From Prostheceraeus crozeri (lineage: Eukaryota; Platyhelminthes; Polycladida; Euryleptidae): 64,000 nt of DNA. Position numbers and translations under genes: made by a program. Position 1 is the stretch's first letter. Every line of letters starts with the position of its first letter. The notes under the pieces were generated by a model. The model searched no databases, was not told the DNA's origin, and saw only the letters and a list, made by a program, of their open reading frames with translations. Location: contig CAJQUW010004768.1 of the NCBI GenBank assembly GCA_907163375.1, forward strand, positions 72,001 to 136,000. The letters run 5' to 3'. Shown here piece by piece: positions 1 through 10,112 of the stretch.

Positions 1-296
1 GTGGAAAGTCCAAAAAAATGATTGAAAATACATTGAAAGAACATTTTAGGAAAGAATGGATTGATAGCGCTAAACATAGTGAGAAAGGATTAAGCTATTT
101 AGAATTGTGCAGATTTCAGTGCGAATTAAAAACATACTTAGCAGTAAGTGACAGCGAAACTAAAATAGAAGATATCCTCAGATTAAGAACTGGAAATCAC
201 ACTCTGGCAGCAGAAGTTGGAACGTATCAAAATCGTAGCACTTATAAAGATTGTGTTTGTAAAAGGGAAATCTGCAGACTGAATGGAAGACAATGA
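1..296 (+). pseudogene. 3' end of a LINE ORF2-like protein
   Basis: The open frame from 18 to 296 (92 residues) has the look of the extreme C-terminus of a non-LTR retrotransposon ORF2. Near its end is an RLRTGNH motif, followed by a Cys-rich tail (KDCVCKREIC), the usual layout downstream of the reverse transcriptase in CR1/Jockey-like proteins. The RT itself would lie left of the window. It is a different family from the LINE at about 1870-4303. The ATG at 18 is probably just an internal methionine of a longer frame that enters from the left edge. Family assignment rests on the motif only. Confidence 0.55.
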
Positions 297-387
297 ATGA
301 CCTTTATTTTAGCAAGTGCATCGAGTTACGCGCCAACGTAAGTCGCTCAGTTAGTCACGAGAATCATTCACCTCGCCAACGCCGGTC

Positions 388-1868
388 ATGAAACGGCGAC
401 ATACGCTTGAAGATATTGTTGAACTTTGCCAGCATGATGATGAATCTGATTTCGAATGTGACAATATCGACGATCCACTATCGAACGAAGAAAAGCTCGA
501 TGAATTGTCTGACGACGATCTAGACAATAGTTTTTGATATATTGATATTTTGATATAGTGCCAATAACATCAGTAGCTCAACTTCGAATGTCAATCACTA
601 ATGACTGCGAACATAGGTGGACTACGAATCAAAATCAAACTTCCCCGCCGACTTTTTCATTCACTGAAGGGACAGGACTTCGCCAAAACATTAACTTTTC
701 GTCTGTTGCTATCATAATGGAATTATTTTTTAACGACGATTTTTGGAATCTGCTAGTCAACGAAACAAATCGATATGCTGCTCAAGAAATCGCTAAGAGT
801 AGACCTTTTCGAAGATCTTCTCGTCCCTTCATGAATGGAAAGATACTGACATTCAAGAAATGAAGTCTTTCTTAGGACTGCTTCTCCAGATGGGATCAAT
901 TAACATGCCGACAGTAGATTCGTACTGGAGTAACGATAGTATGTACTATACGAAATTGTGGCGCAATCACATGAGCAGAAATCGATTTCAGTTGATCTAT
1001 AGATTTTGGCATTTCCACGACAACGAAGCAAAGGCTCACAAGAAAAGACGGGATAAAATTTCTCCTGTGATTGATATGTTCAATAATACCATGGAGAAAC
1101 TTTACGTCACTGAAAGGAGCTTATCAATTGATGAATCCATCATTTTGTGGAGAGGAAGGCTCATTTTCCGTCAGTACATAAAAAACAAGCGCCATAAATA
1201 CGGAGTAAAAATGTTTAGTCTCTGTGAGTCCGATGGTCTGATTTTGAAATTCCGAATTTACTGTGGTGAAGCATTTACTGATGAAGAATGTCTAGGTCAG
1301 TCTGGCGCGATAGCGGTGGAGCTCATGCAAGGATATTTGGAGAAGGGTTACATTCTGTTCATGAATAACAAACAACTCTGTCGGCTTGACGAAATATTTT
1401 ACATCAAAGCAAACTTACGTCTGTGGGACTTTGCGCTCAAATCGACGAGAAAATCCAAAACATCTGGTGGCGACAAAGCTGAAGAGAGGAGACTGCATCT
1501 ATCGGTATTCTGACTCAGTAACTGTACGTAAATGGAAAGATCGAAGGGAAGTAATCACAATCAGCAACATGCACAAACCACAAATGATTCCTGTATTGAA
1601 TCGGAATGGCAAGGAAACTATGAAGCCTAATATTGTAAGTGACTACAATAATGGTATGTCCGGAATAGATAGATCAGATCAGATGTTGTCTTATCACTCT
1701 GCTCTGCGAAAAACTTTACGATGGTACAAAAAAATTGGACTTCACATCGTCGAAATGTGCATAACTAATGGACATTTCATCTACAACAAATATAACGAAC
1801 GCAAGTTATCTTCACCAAAATTTCGTGATGAGGTGGTGAAAAACCTTCTAGGTATCAACAGAACACCA
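388..1868 (+). pseudogene. piggyBac transposase, N-terminal and catalytic part
   Basis: A short acidic N-terminal frame (388-537) is followed by the DDE_Tnp_1_7 domain: an FF-ND-DFW...ETNRYA block in 558-863, then FLGLLLQMG...SYWSND...FWHFHDNE and IDES..LWRGR..FRQYIKNKRHKYG in 860-1513, then YNNGMSGIDRSDQMLSYHS..LRKTLRWYKK in the frame that opens at 1386. The first and third catalytic Asp are visible (IDES and GIDRSD). The second, normally in a YxDNxY motif, reads FMNN, so it is lost. There is an in-frame stop at 535-537 and a frame change near 1375-1390. This plain DNA transposon gene is clearly dead. It is cut by the LINE at about 1866. Confidence 0.8.
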
Positions 1869-1869
1869 G

Positions 1870-4148
1870 TCTTTCCCGACCCAATCTATATACCTCCTGG
1901 TCTCTCTTGTTCTGTCTTTACCCGATTTCGTGAAGCTTTCTCGTCAGCATTGGATGAAACTCTATCGGCATTCCCTCAAGGTAGACTGATTATCACCGGC
2001 GATTTTAAGCAGTATGATCGATCTTTTCTAACAACGACTTTCTCTCTTGTTAATGTTGTACATGAGCCTACACGTTGCAATTCCACACTCGATCTGATTT
2101 TTATCGATGAGAATGTTCATCATAGCTGTCCCAATGTAGAAATCGGACCACCTATCGCTGGGTCGGATCACAATGTGGTATTCGCTAGGTTTGACGAACT
2201 CGCTGGCAACAAGGATGTTAAGATTAAGCGAGTTTTCTATGATATGCGTGATGCCAACATTATTGAGTTTGAGAAGCGATTCATGTCAAATGATTTAAGC
2301 AATTTCTATTCCGAAGTTGATATTGACAAGAAGTGCAATATTTTGTGTGAATATTTGCATCACGCCATACAAGCCATTCCTTCACATATCATGTACTTCA
2401 CGGACTCTGATGCGCCATGGATTACACCGCTAGTCAAGCATCTTATTAATATGCGATGGGAAGCTTTTCGGTCTAAGAAGTGGTCAGTTTACAACGCTCT
2501 CAAAGATAAGGTTAAAGGCGAGATTTTCAAGGCTAAAACTGCGTATTTTAAAAGGCAAAGTCGCACGGTCAAAGGCCTGTGGTCTTACATTCGCTTGGAA
2601 AAGGGAAGAGACTCATCCTCAATTGGCATCGATTGCCACGGTGATCCGTCGAATATCAAAGCTAGTCTCAACAAATTGAACGAGCAATACTGCGGTGTGA
2701 TGAACACTCAAACATTTTCATTTGCGATTGATGAAGTTCCTGACGACTCGTGGATGCCAGCTTTCGATGAAGTTGATGTTTGGAGGTATTTGTCACACAT
2801 ACGATCAAAATCAGCTGGGAGTGATGACATACCCACACTTTTGTACAAGAAAAGCGCTATTATATTGGCTGCTCCTGTTTGTCACTTGATAAGTGAGAGC
2901 ATTCTCAAACGGCAGTTTCCCACTAGTTGGAAGGTCGCGGATGTGGTCCCTATACCCAAATCTTCGAGTACATCTAAATGTGAAACACGTCCCATCAGCT
3001 TGCTATCTGTGCCCGCCAAAATTGCCGAGCGAATTATTCTTAACGATATGAAGCCCTGCCTAACACGCTACCTTGGGAGAAATCAGTTTGTCATCAGGAA
3101 GAGATCCTCCACAACTCACGCGGTCATAGCAGCTCATGATGCCATTACAAGAATCGCTGATGATCCATCTTATGGAGCTGCCGTGTTTGTTGGCTTCGAC
3201 TTCACAAAGGCCTTCGATAAGATTGATCACTCCATTTTATTAGCCAGACTTGCTGACTTGAATGTTCCTGGTGGATTTGTCAGACTCATGCACGATTATT
3301 TGTCTGACAGACATCAATGCGTTAGAGTCAATTGCATAAAGAGTGACTCAAGGCGAATTACTAGTGGTGTGCCGCAGGGATCACTACTTGGGCCTTACCT
3401 TTTTGGTATTTATATGCAGTCATTACAATCATGTTATCCGACTACTTGCCTCATTAAGTATGTCGATGATGTTTCAATGGTTTGTGGAATCTCAAAGGCT
3501 AGGTGCAACGAAGACGTCGAAAGAATCAAAAATGAGATCGAATCTATCCGAGCGTGGTCGTCGTCAGCCGGGATGGAACTGAATTCGAGCAAGACAATTG
3601 GGATGATACGATATCGCGGTGGTTTTAGGGAGTTGTGCCAAATCGAAGATGCAATCGAAGGAGTTAAATTTGACAGCTACGTCCGCTTCCTTGGTGTGCT
3701 CCTTGATTCCGATCTTTCTTGGAAATCACATATGGAATATATAACTCGGAAATGCGCACAGCGTATGTACATCCTGCGTCGTATGGAATCTATTACCAAC
3801 AATGATCAGTTCCGCACAATCTATAGTGTACTGATTAGGAGTCTCATCGAATACGCTTCTCCTTCTTTCATTGGACTGTCCCCCGAAAACTCTCGGTGTT
3901 TAGAGAGAATTCAAAGCCGCTGTCTCAAGATTAAAGGTATTGAGCTTCCTGATTTGTCCACAAGGAGATTCCGAGCAGCTGAAAGACTTTTCTATGGCAT
4001 TCCAACTTGTGATACTTTTTTAGACTGTCTTTTCCCCAATCGTCTCCCAAGTGGGCGTTTGTCCATACCGTTCTGTCATACATCCTTGCGTCGCAACTCG
4101 TTTTTACCAAAGATGTGCATACATATTAACTCTGCATACTGTGACTGA
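1870..4148 (+). CDS. LINE ORF2: endonuclease C-terminal half plus reverse transcriptase
   Basis: The frame carries the second half of an apurinic-type endonuclease (IITGDF, then TRCNSTLDLIF and GSDHN), a linker, then a reverse transcriptase: PISLLSVPAKIAER, motif A FDFTKAFDKIDH, motif B SGVPQGSLLGPYLF, motif C KYVDD (nucleotides about 3456-3470), and a thumb region with FLGVLLDSDLSWKSH. The RT part has no internal stop. The visible ORF actually opens at 1386 inside the piggyBac transposase, so one unbroken 920-codon frame runs from the transposase (first ~160 codons) into the LINE. That fusion is a by-product of insertion in register, not a normal gene. It lacks ORF1 and the 5' part of the endonuclease. 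Confidence 0.75.
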
Positions 4149-4303
4149 TTTATCAAATTTATTTTAATACGATTAAGCTTGTATGAAAATTTCGAACATT
4201 CATAACTTCAGTTTTGTGATTGCATTGCACTAACTTGTATTACTTTTCGATTCTTATTTGATGAAAAATAAACACCTTTCTCTCTCTCTCAATTTCTCCT
4301 GTT
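4149..4303 (+). other. LINE 3' UTR with TC-rich tail
   Basis: Non-coding stretch between the LINE stop codon and the resumed piggyBac sequence. AT-rich, with AATAAA at about 4266 and a TTTCTCTCTCTCTC tract at 4277-4290. No gene. Confidence 0.5.
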
Positions 4304-4496
4304 ACCAGGTCTACATTCCATTACCTGCAACTTATTCCAGCAACAAGCAGCAAGGATAGGCCAATAAGGCGTTGCAGAATGTGTTTGAAAACAAGAAGCC
4401 GACGAGAAACAAGATATCTATGTGTGGTATGTAATGATCAGGCTCCGGTGGGTCTTTGCGTGGATCCCTGTTTCCGAAAATATCATTCTGACGAAT
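4304..4496 (+). pseudogene. piggyBac transposase C-terminal Cys-rich domain
   Basis: Directly right of the LINE, the frame containing 4335-4496 reads RPIRRCRMCLKTR...YLCVVCNDQAPVGLCVDPCFRKYHSDE and then stops. This is the CxxC...CxxC...LCxxPCFxxYH zinc-binding tail that ends piggyBac transposases and recognises terminal DNA. Together with the part ending at about 1868 it shows that the LINE landed between the catalytic core and the Cys-rich tail. Confidence 0.75.
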
Positions 4497-5049
4497 GACC
4501 ATGGAAACATTACAATCCGATTAAGTATGTACATGAACATTTATATAATTCAGATTCAAAAAAATTTTCTAAATCAATTTTATATGTTCTTGTTATATCG
4601 AAAGGAATCAGTTTTTCCTCAATAAATCTGTCTCGTGCAATAACTCTCCGATGTGCTCTCGGAAAACTTATATTTTTTCAAGGGTTTGAATCAATTACAT
4701 GTAAGCCCTGTAGCATGTACACATGCTCTGAAATAGAATCCCATCGTTAACGAAATATCTGATTATCTAATTTGCATAGCTATATTTTAAAATGCATATG
4801 TTTGACGACTTGAAAAATGCAATTTATCGTGATTATAAGACCATTTTAAATTAAATTTCCCGAAATGCACATGTTTTTCATACATGGCATGTATGACCAC
4901 CATAGTGACGTCCAATCCCAGTGAGGAACTTATGTTTATTTGAGCATATATCAACCTTCATGCATGTAACAATAGGAAATTAGTAAGTCAACTAATTCAG
5001 AATATATAACTGTTTTTTGTGTTGACGAGATAAATCGTCTTGGCAATGG

Positions 5050-5100
5050 AGACAAAACGCGTTTGACGAGTTAATTCGTCGTCGGCAGTGAACGTGTTAA
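5050..5100 (-). repeat. piggyBac terminal inverted repeat and TTAA target
   Basis: Read inward from the TTAA at 5097-5100 this is CACGTTCACTGCCGACG followed by alternating GACGA/TCGTC sub-repeats continuing to about 5025. The form fits piggyBac-like termini. The same TTAA is immediately followed by a second, different terminus. Confidence 0.6.
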
Positions 5101-5136
5101 CCCTTTAAGGACTGGCGGTACATATATGTACCACCT
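5097..5136 (+). repeat. Second piggyBac-like terminus sharing the same TTAA
   Basis: After TTAA comes CCCTTTAAGGACTGGCGG and then the perfect palindrome GGTACATATATGTACC (5117-5132). A CCC start after TTAA is typical of piggyBac-family and derived MITE ends. If so, a second, non-coding element begins here, right against the first. Its other end was not found. Confidence 0.45.
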
Positions 5137-5841
5137 TCTTTTTTGTTGGATTACCATGCTTTAAAGACAATTGAAATAACCCAATAACCCTTATTTTGTT
5201 TATCTGCATAAAAAATGACTCATGCAAACAAAAATTGCGTTTCAACAAAGTTTCGTTTATCTTTGATTTTGATTTGAAATCTGCCATATCGTGAGTAGTA
5301 TAGGGCATCCGAAACATTTCGAATATTTTTCAATGTTTTACAAATTTTACACATTTGCAATTTTAGCGAAAAATATTACAAATATCAATTTCACGTAGTT
5401 TAAGAATTTAAGTAGTTTAAGAATTTCACATAGACCAAAAAATATCAGAAGATTGTATTCAAAATATTAGAAGATTGTATTCAAATTTAACTGTCAAATC
5501 AAAAACTTGACAATGTGATATCAGGCCGCTTATATTTATTAATGCTTATAACCTATCCTCTAAATATCATTCATCCACTTCTTGTTATAATAAAATAGTA
5601 CTTTATTCAAAAGCAGTTTCTGCAATGTCAATGTCCTCTCCTTCCAGAGCTATCCTAATTTCTCCATCGTTGCCTGCTTCATGATATTGTCATCTATCTT
5701 GTAAATATTCCTATAACATTATCATAGTCGTAATTCTAACATTGCTCCCCATATTTTGTATTCGTATTCTCGATTGAGAAATAAACGTTCTGATATTCTG
5801 ATATATTCTGATATTCTGATATTCAAAATATTTATTAAAAA
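5137..5841. other. AT-rich stretch without a recognised gene
   Basis: Probably the body of the short piggyBac-like element that starts at 5097 and then the unrecognised left margin of Polinton B. A tandem run built from TTCTGATATT units lies at 5788-5824. The terminal repeat seen in Polintons A and C is not present here, so B's left end is missing or replaced. Confidence 0.4.
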
Positions 5842-5970
5842 ATGGAAACTTCAAAAATGGAAGAAACTTCGAGAATATATCCTTCGTTATCACAATTAAA
5901 AACAAGTGAAATGGATAAAGAAAAACACAAAGATAGAGTTAGGTATGTGAAAGATAAGGAAACGCAACAC
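5842..5970 (+). pseudogene. Polinton B: start of membrane-hairpin gene (fragment)
   Basis: Encodes the N-terminal EE..RIYPSL...KEKHKDRVRY block that begins the membrane-hairpin protein of A (7589) and C (61938). Only this first stretch is present. A and C also carry an orphan copy of this start at their protease end, because the TIR reaches into the gene, so this fragment marks the same end of B. Confidence 0.6.
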
Positions 5971-6399
5971 AAGGAATTGGAATTGTTCGTGATGAGATCT
6001 CTTTTTCTTCTTACTCATCGATATAACTGACAATCGCACTTGACAATTGTTCTCGTGATGCGGCTAATTGACTGAGTGATCTGATGTCTATTCATTGCCT
6101 TTGTTGAACCGTATATCCGTATGATATGTATATCATGCCATGACATTGTTCGGTTGGACAACTCAATTAAACTTTTACGGAGCAGCGTGACTTCTTTCTC
6201 TCTCTCTCTCTCTCGATCCTGTCTGTTACAGGAATATTGTATTCACAATGACATGCATTCTTTAAAACAATTATTTGTCTTCAATGAGAATAATTCCTGC
6301 ATGCTTTTAATAGAATGACCTTGAACGCTAATAGAAATTTACACCAAAACTGTTCTCGGAACCAGAAAAAGTGTCAGAAAATGTGTCAGGAAGTTTGTC

Positions 6400-6480
6400 G
6401 ACATGGCTGCCGATAAAAGTGCCGACATGGTTGTCGATAAAGGCGCCAACATAGTTGTCGATAAAAGTGCCGACATGGTT
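6400..6480 (+). repeat. 24-bp minisatellite, about 3.4 units
   Basis: Units at 6400-6423, 6424-6447, 6448-6471 and a partial one at 6472-6480, each a variant of GACATGGTTGTCGATAAAAG plus TGCC. On the minus strand it can be read as an imperfect octapeptide repeat (VGTFIDNH), but no credible gene surrounds it. Confidence 0.8.
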
Positions 6481-6696
6481 CGACAATCGGTGTATTTTTC
6501 TATTCAAAATAATGTCGCATGAATGATTGTTATGGAAACCAAAATGAAGAGAAATGTTCATTCATTCATTCATTTATCCTCTCTCTCTCATATGTATATT
6601 GTGTTTAGATTGTATGCGTTCTTTTGTTCTTATAGTGTGAATCTAACTTCACAACCCACATTATGCGCTATTTTCTGTGATTTGCCTTACCCTTAT

Positions 6697-6720
6697 CAGC
6701 TGCCACAATTTTGGCAGCTG
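6697..6720. repeat. Perfect 9-bp-stem hairpin upstream of protease
   Basis: CAGCTGCCA, loop CAATTT, TGGCAGCTG. It lies about 40 bp before the protease ATG of B. A related AGCAGCTGC/GCAGCTGCTGCC sequence lies upstream of A's protease at 37681-37795. Confidence 0.6.
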
Positions 6721-6760
6721 CTACACGGCAATTCTTTTGAGAAATATTTTTTATTATAAA

Positions 6761-7161
6761 ATGTCTAGCATAACCGAGTTCTTAAAATTATACAGCAAAC
6801 AAACAACTACGAATTTTGATCTAAAGAAAATTGCTAACAATTAGGAATAAAAAATTTTCATATCCTAATGAGAGACGAGTTGCAATTGATCAAAAATGTA
6901 CCTGAAGTGAACTTCATAACAAATCTCCATACATCAGAGCAAAAAGGAGTACATTGGTCTGCGGGGAGAAAGAATACCGATAATGTAGAAAACTATTGGT
7001 TCGATTCATACGGACTTCCCCCTACAAATGAAGTCAAAGAAATACTGAAAAATGGAATTCATAATACATTTCAAATTCAAAAACCAGGAACAACTTACTG
7101 TGGACAATTAAGTATTTACGTCTTATACAAATTACAGGAAGGAGTACCATTTCTTGATATT
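6761..7161 (+). pseudogene. Polinton B adenain-type cysteine protease, part left of insertion A
   Basis: Polinton protease related to the adenovirus maturation protease. The His (GVHWS), Asp (YWFDSYG) and Cys (TYCGQL) blocks of this family are all visible in this piece. Insertion A interrupts it at the FLDI stretch; the matching tail lies at 39373-39402. Broken fossil. Confidence 0.8.
7156..7161. repeat. 6-bp target duplication GATATT, left copy (Polinton A)
   Basis: GATATT directly precedes the AGTAATGG terminus of A, and the same hexamer directly follows the other terminus at 39373-39378. Six base pairs is the usual Polinton/Maverick duplication length. Confidence 0.9.
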
Positions 7162-7576
7162 AGTAATGGGCAAAAGACCGTTCCAGGACAAGCCATTTTC
7201 TCAATTTTTTTGGACCTTTAAAAAGCCTAGTTTATCAATTTATGACATTATTTCAGGTTTAAAGACATAAATTCATAGACTTAGGCGTTTTTAAAAATAC
7301 TGAATTTTTCAAATTTTTCAAAATCTTAAAATTTGAGAATTACAATTTTTACTCTTAAAATCATGACCGTTCCCGGACACCGAAAATCATAAAAGTTAAG
7401 ATTCTCAAAATTTGAGAATTATAATTTTTCTTGCTCAAATCATGACCGTTCCAGGACACAACATCAAAGAAATTGGTATTTTTAAAAACGTCTAAATTCA
7501 TGAATTTTATCAAATTTTCAGGTTTTAAATATGAGATAACTAAAATTATGTGTCTAAAAATACTTCTTTAAAAATG
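7162..7576 (+). repeat. Polinton A left terminal inverted repeat
   Basis: Begins AGTAATGGGC. Contains three GACCGTTCC[A/C]GGACA iterations (near 7180, 7366 and 7446) and long AT-rich spacers with AATTCAT-type palindromes. The right copy is at 38851-39372. The repeat runs up to the start of the membrane-hairpin gene. Confidence 0.85.
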
Positions 7577-7588
7577 TAAGAAACAAAA

Positions 7589-8230
7589 GTGGAAGAAACC
7601 GCAAGAATATATCCTTCGTTATCATATGAACGTAGTTCTACTTTAATGGACATTGAAAAAATGAATAAAGAAAAACATAAAGATAGAGTACGTTATATGA
7701 AAGATAAGGAATCTCAATTATTATTAAGATTAGAGCATTATAAAAAATTAAGAAAGAGATGGACTAATGTTAAGAATGCAACACAAGGAATTGGCATATT
7801 GTTAACAATAAGTTTAGGTGCTTTAACAATTGTTATTTCTTCAGGTGTTTTAGTAATTCCAGTAGTTGCTACTGCTTTAACAGGTACGGGTGTTTTTGCA
7901 ACTTCACTTGTTACAATGTTAGATAAATCTTTAATTATTAAGAAACGAAAATCATTAAAAAATAAACATTCTCACGTTAAAGAAGTCTATGACAAATTGC
8001 ATTACTACTTTCAAAGAGTATGTGATGATAATGTTATTACGTTAGATGAGATTGAAAAATTTGATCAAATAGCTAATGAAGTAAATCAAATATCATTTCA
8101 ATTACAGTCAGAAAAAGTTGATGATAAGAATAAACAGGATGGCAAAATTTCGAGTGATGGTAAAATTTCTAATGAAGAAAATGATCAAGTGTTTTTAGAA
8201 GAACTAAAAACTTTATTAAACAAAACTTAA
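7589..8230 (+). CDS. Polinton A membrane-hairpin protein (hypothetical)
   Basis: 213 residues. A basic N-terminal coiled-coil-prone stretch (KEKHKDRVRYMKDKESQ) is followed by two closely spaced hydrophobic segments (about residues 67-105, GILLTISLGALTIVISSGVL and VIPVVATALTGTGVFATSLV) and an acidic C-terminal helix region. It is the first gene inside the TIR in A and C. No function is known to me; the hairpin of two membrane helices suggests a membrane-associated protein. The homologue in C starts a little upstream, inside the TIR. It shows few differences from C. Confidence 0.55.
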   Translation: MEETARIYPSLSYERSSTLMDIEKMNKEKHKDRVRYMKDKESQLLLRLEHYKKLRKRWTNVKNATQGIGILLTISLGALTIVISSGVLVIPVVATALTGTGVFATSLVTMLDKSLIIKKRKSLKNKHSHVKEVYDKLHYYFQRVCDDNVITLDEIEKFDQIANEVNQISFQLQSEKVDDKNKQDGKISSDGKISNEENDQVFLEELKTLLNKT

Positions 8231-8351
8231 AACGAGAAACCTTTAAACGAAAAGATGTCAGACAACAAAGCAATAAAAAAATAATTTGTTCAGTAAAATG
8301 TTTTTGTTGTATTCCAATGTTACCACAAACTTCAAATATTATATTTTAAAA

Positions 8352-9170
8352 ATGGATAAAATTAGAGCTGATAATTTTAAAAGAATAAAACAATTAGAAG
8401 AGTTAATAAAGCAAAGAAATATTATGAAAGAAAATCATCTTCAACATAGAATGATAAAAGCTGGTATTCAATCTGATATGTTTGAAAAAATGCAGCAAAC
8501 CGAGTAAGTAAAAACTGATTTTGAAAAACCTATGAAACCATTTAAAACTCTTGAAAAAGAAAGTACAAATAATGATAAACAAATTGATATAACAGATCCA
8601 GAGCACAAAACTATATTAAATGACTATGGATTACTAGAATCAAACATTAATAAGAAATTACCAAAATCTATGCAATTTGAACATTCTATCTCATTTATAG
8701 ATGGAAAAACAATACCTAGATTTTATCTCGGACAAAAAGAAATATTTCCACAACCTTTTCGAGGTTTAATTTTTTCACCAGATAAATCTCCTTTTAATTT
8801 AGATAGAAATTTTGTTGATCTTTTAAGAGGAGCAGATTTAAATAATTATGCTGTAGAAGATCTCATAAAATATAAAGCTATGTTAGATAGAGTTGGTGCA
8901 GTAAAATCTCTTAAACGTTATAGAGAATTAGAAAATTTATTATCAACGGGAGTTAAAGTAGCAAAAGGTTTTAAAACAGAAACAACTGTATTCTTACCAA
9001 ATGATCCACAAGAATTACTAAATAGATTAAATATTTTAATATCTGCAATAAAAGAAGGACATAATTCTAGTTTCAATGAAATTCATGCTATATTGAAAAG
9101 ACTGTTAGAAAAGAAGATTCTAAATGAAGAGAATTATAAAAGTATAGCTGAAATATGTTGTTGTTTTTAA
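8352..9170 (+). pseudogene. Polinton A PY-like structural protein (hypothetical)
   Basis: Starts at an ATG preceded by TTTTAAAA. The N-terminus is a Lys/Glu-rich helix; the middle has a YGLLES...FIDGKTIPRFYLG.KEIF...FRGLIFSP block and an EDLIKYKAMLDRVGAVKSL block. That layout recalls the uncharacterised PY proteins of Polintons, which lie beside the capsid genes, but I assign this only by layout. Broken in A. Confidence 0.4.
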
Positions 9171-9212
9171 TCTATTTATAAAAAAGTATTTATTCAAAAT
9201 TTTAACTAAAGA

Positions 9213-10016
9213 ATGTCTTCGAAAGAATTATCATCAGCAGATTTAGACAAAATTAATAATCATTTAGAAAATCTAACAGAGAGTTTGGGTTCATCAAAAT
9301 TTAGTACGACGTTAAAAATTATAACAACTACTTCATCACACACTTGTAATTTAGAACCCATTCTACATTTGGAACAAAATAAAAATTATCAAATTGCATT
9401 GACTAGTTTCTCCACATTTAACACTATTCAAAACGTTATCAAAGATGTGAATGATCAATTTAGATATTCTACTGATAAAGGCAAAATGTGGAAAGTACTA
9501 ACTTTTCTTCCTGGTTCTTACGAAGTTGAAACAATATCAAATGAAGTTAAGAGACATTTAGGTATACCATTTAAAGATAAGAAACAATTACATTTTGCAG
9601 TTGAACCGGCAGTTAATAAATTTTCTCTTACTTTAGACGAAAATCATCAAGTTGATTTTAATCATGATAGATCATTGTCAAAGCTATTAGGCTTTAGTAA
9701 TCAAACCTATAGTCAAGGTTATCATTTAGGTGAGAAGATTCCAAAAATAACTGAAATAAATTCAATTGTTGTACATTGTGACATTATTGAAGGAGGATAT
9801 ATAAATGGTAAATTGTCAAATTCAATATTCAGTTTTCCAGCTTTTACTGTACCCATTGGTTATAGATTAAATGTAATTCCACAAACATTAATATATTTCC
9901 CTATTACAAGAAAAACTATTAACAACATTAACATGAGAATCACTGATGAGAAAGGACAAGAAATAAATTTTGGAGGTGAAGAGATTATGATAGATCTTTT
10001 GGTTCGGGAGGTATAA
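9213..10016 (+). CDS. Polinton A penton-like minor capsid protein
   Basis: 267 residues, open throughout. The C-terminal half has the pattern of Polinton minor capsid (single jelly-roll) proteins: LLGF, a NSIVVHCDIIEGGYINGK block, then FPAFTVPIGYRLNVIPQ...YFPI and a final D..G.EINFGGEEIMIDLLV. These proteins are thought to sit at capsid vertices. It lies between the PY-like gene and the packaging ATPase. The reading frame looks whole; the element around it is not. Confidence 0.7.
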   Translation: MSSKELSSADLDKINNHLENLTESLGSSKFSTTLKIITTTSSHTCNLEPILHLEQNKNYQIALTSFSTFNTIQNVIKDVNDQFRYSTDKGKMWKVLTFLPGSYEVETISNEVKRHLGIPFKDKKQLHFAVEPAVNKFSLTLDENHQVDFNHDRSLSKLLGFSNQTYSQGYHLGEKIPKITEINSIVVHCDIIEGGYINGKLSNSIFSFPAFTVPIGYRLNVIPQTLIYFPITRKTINNINMRITDEKGQEINFGGEEIMIDLLVREV

Positions 10017-10043
10017 ACTCCCGTTCGAGAGGTATAAACTCCC
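10002..10043 (+). repeat. Tandem 21-bp hairpin repeat at the end of the minor capsid gene
   Basis: Two 21-bp units (10002-10022 and 10023-10043) each contain a 5-bp stem around GTATAAA: GGGAG/CTCCC in the first, GAGAG/CTCCC in the second. C has only one unit at the same place (near 59372-59392). The repeat spans the stop codon. Confidence 0.75.
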
Positions 10044-10112
10044 ACGCGAAGCTAGAGAAGTTTAATTTTCTTCTTCTTCTTTAAAAATAAAAATAAATTT
10101 TTTTATTAAAAA

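Larger units (their letters stand above)
1870..4303 (+). mobile_element. 5'-truncated non-LTR retrotransposon (LINE) inserted in piggyBac
   Basis: The LINE begins abruptly inside its endonuclease domain, so it is 5'-truncated, as is usual for target-primed reverse transcription. Its 3' UTR follows the stop at 4146-4148 and ends in a short (TC)n run at 4277-4290, not a poly(A) tail. The pentamer ACCAG occurs on both sides (1865-1869 and 4304-4308) and may be the target duplication, though it is short and could be chance. Right of the LINE the piggyBac coding sequence resumes. The RT is of the CR1/Jockey-like type; I cannot name the clade. Confidence 0.75.
297..5100 (+). mobile_element. piggyBac-type DNA transposon, decayed, 5' end not identified
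   Basis: The element holds a DDE transposase of the piggyBac family (388 to 4496, interrupted by a LINE) and ends on the right at a TTAA (5097-5100), the target site used by this superfamily. The last bases before that TTAA, read inward, give CACGTTCACTGCCGACG, a typical piggyBac-like terminus with short inverted sub-repeats (GACGA / TCGTC). No matching left terminus is visible; the left side runs into the LINE fragment at 1-296, so the 5' end is either truncated or outside the window. It cannot be active as seen. Confidence 0.75.
5971..6760. other. Polinton B accessory slot, no recognised gene
   Basis: The interval between the TIR-side fragment and the protease gene, where A and C each carry a different accessory ORF. 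Here I see only short ORFs, a (TC)n run at about 6190-6213, a 24-bp tandem repeat at 6400-6480, an ATTC run at about 6558-6571 and a strong hairpin at 6697-6720. Confidence 0.4.
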
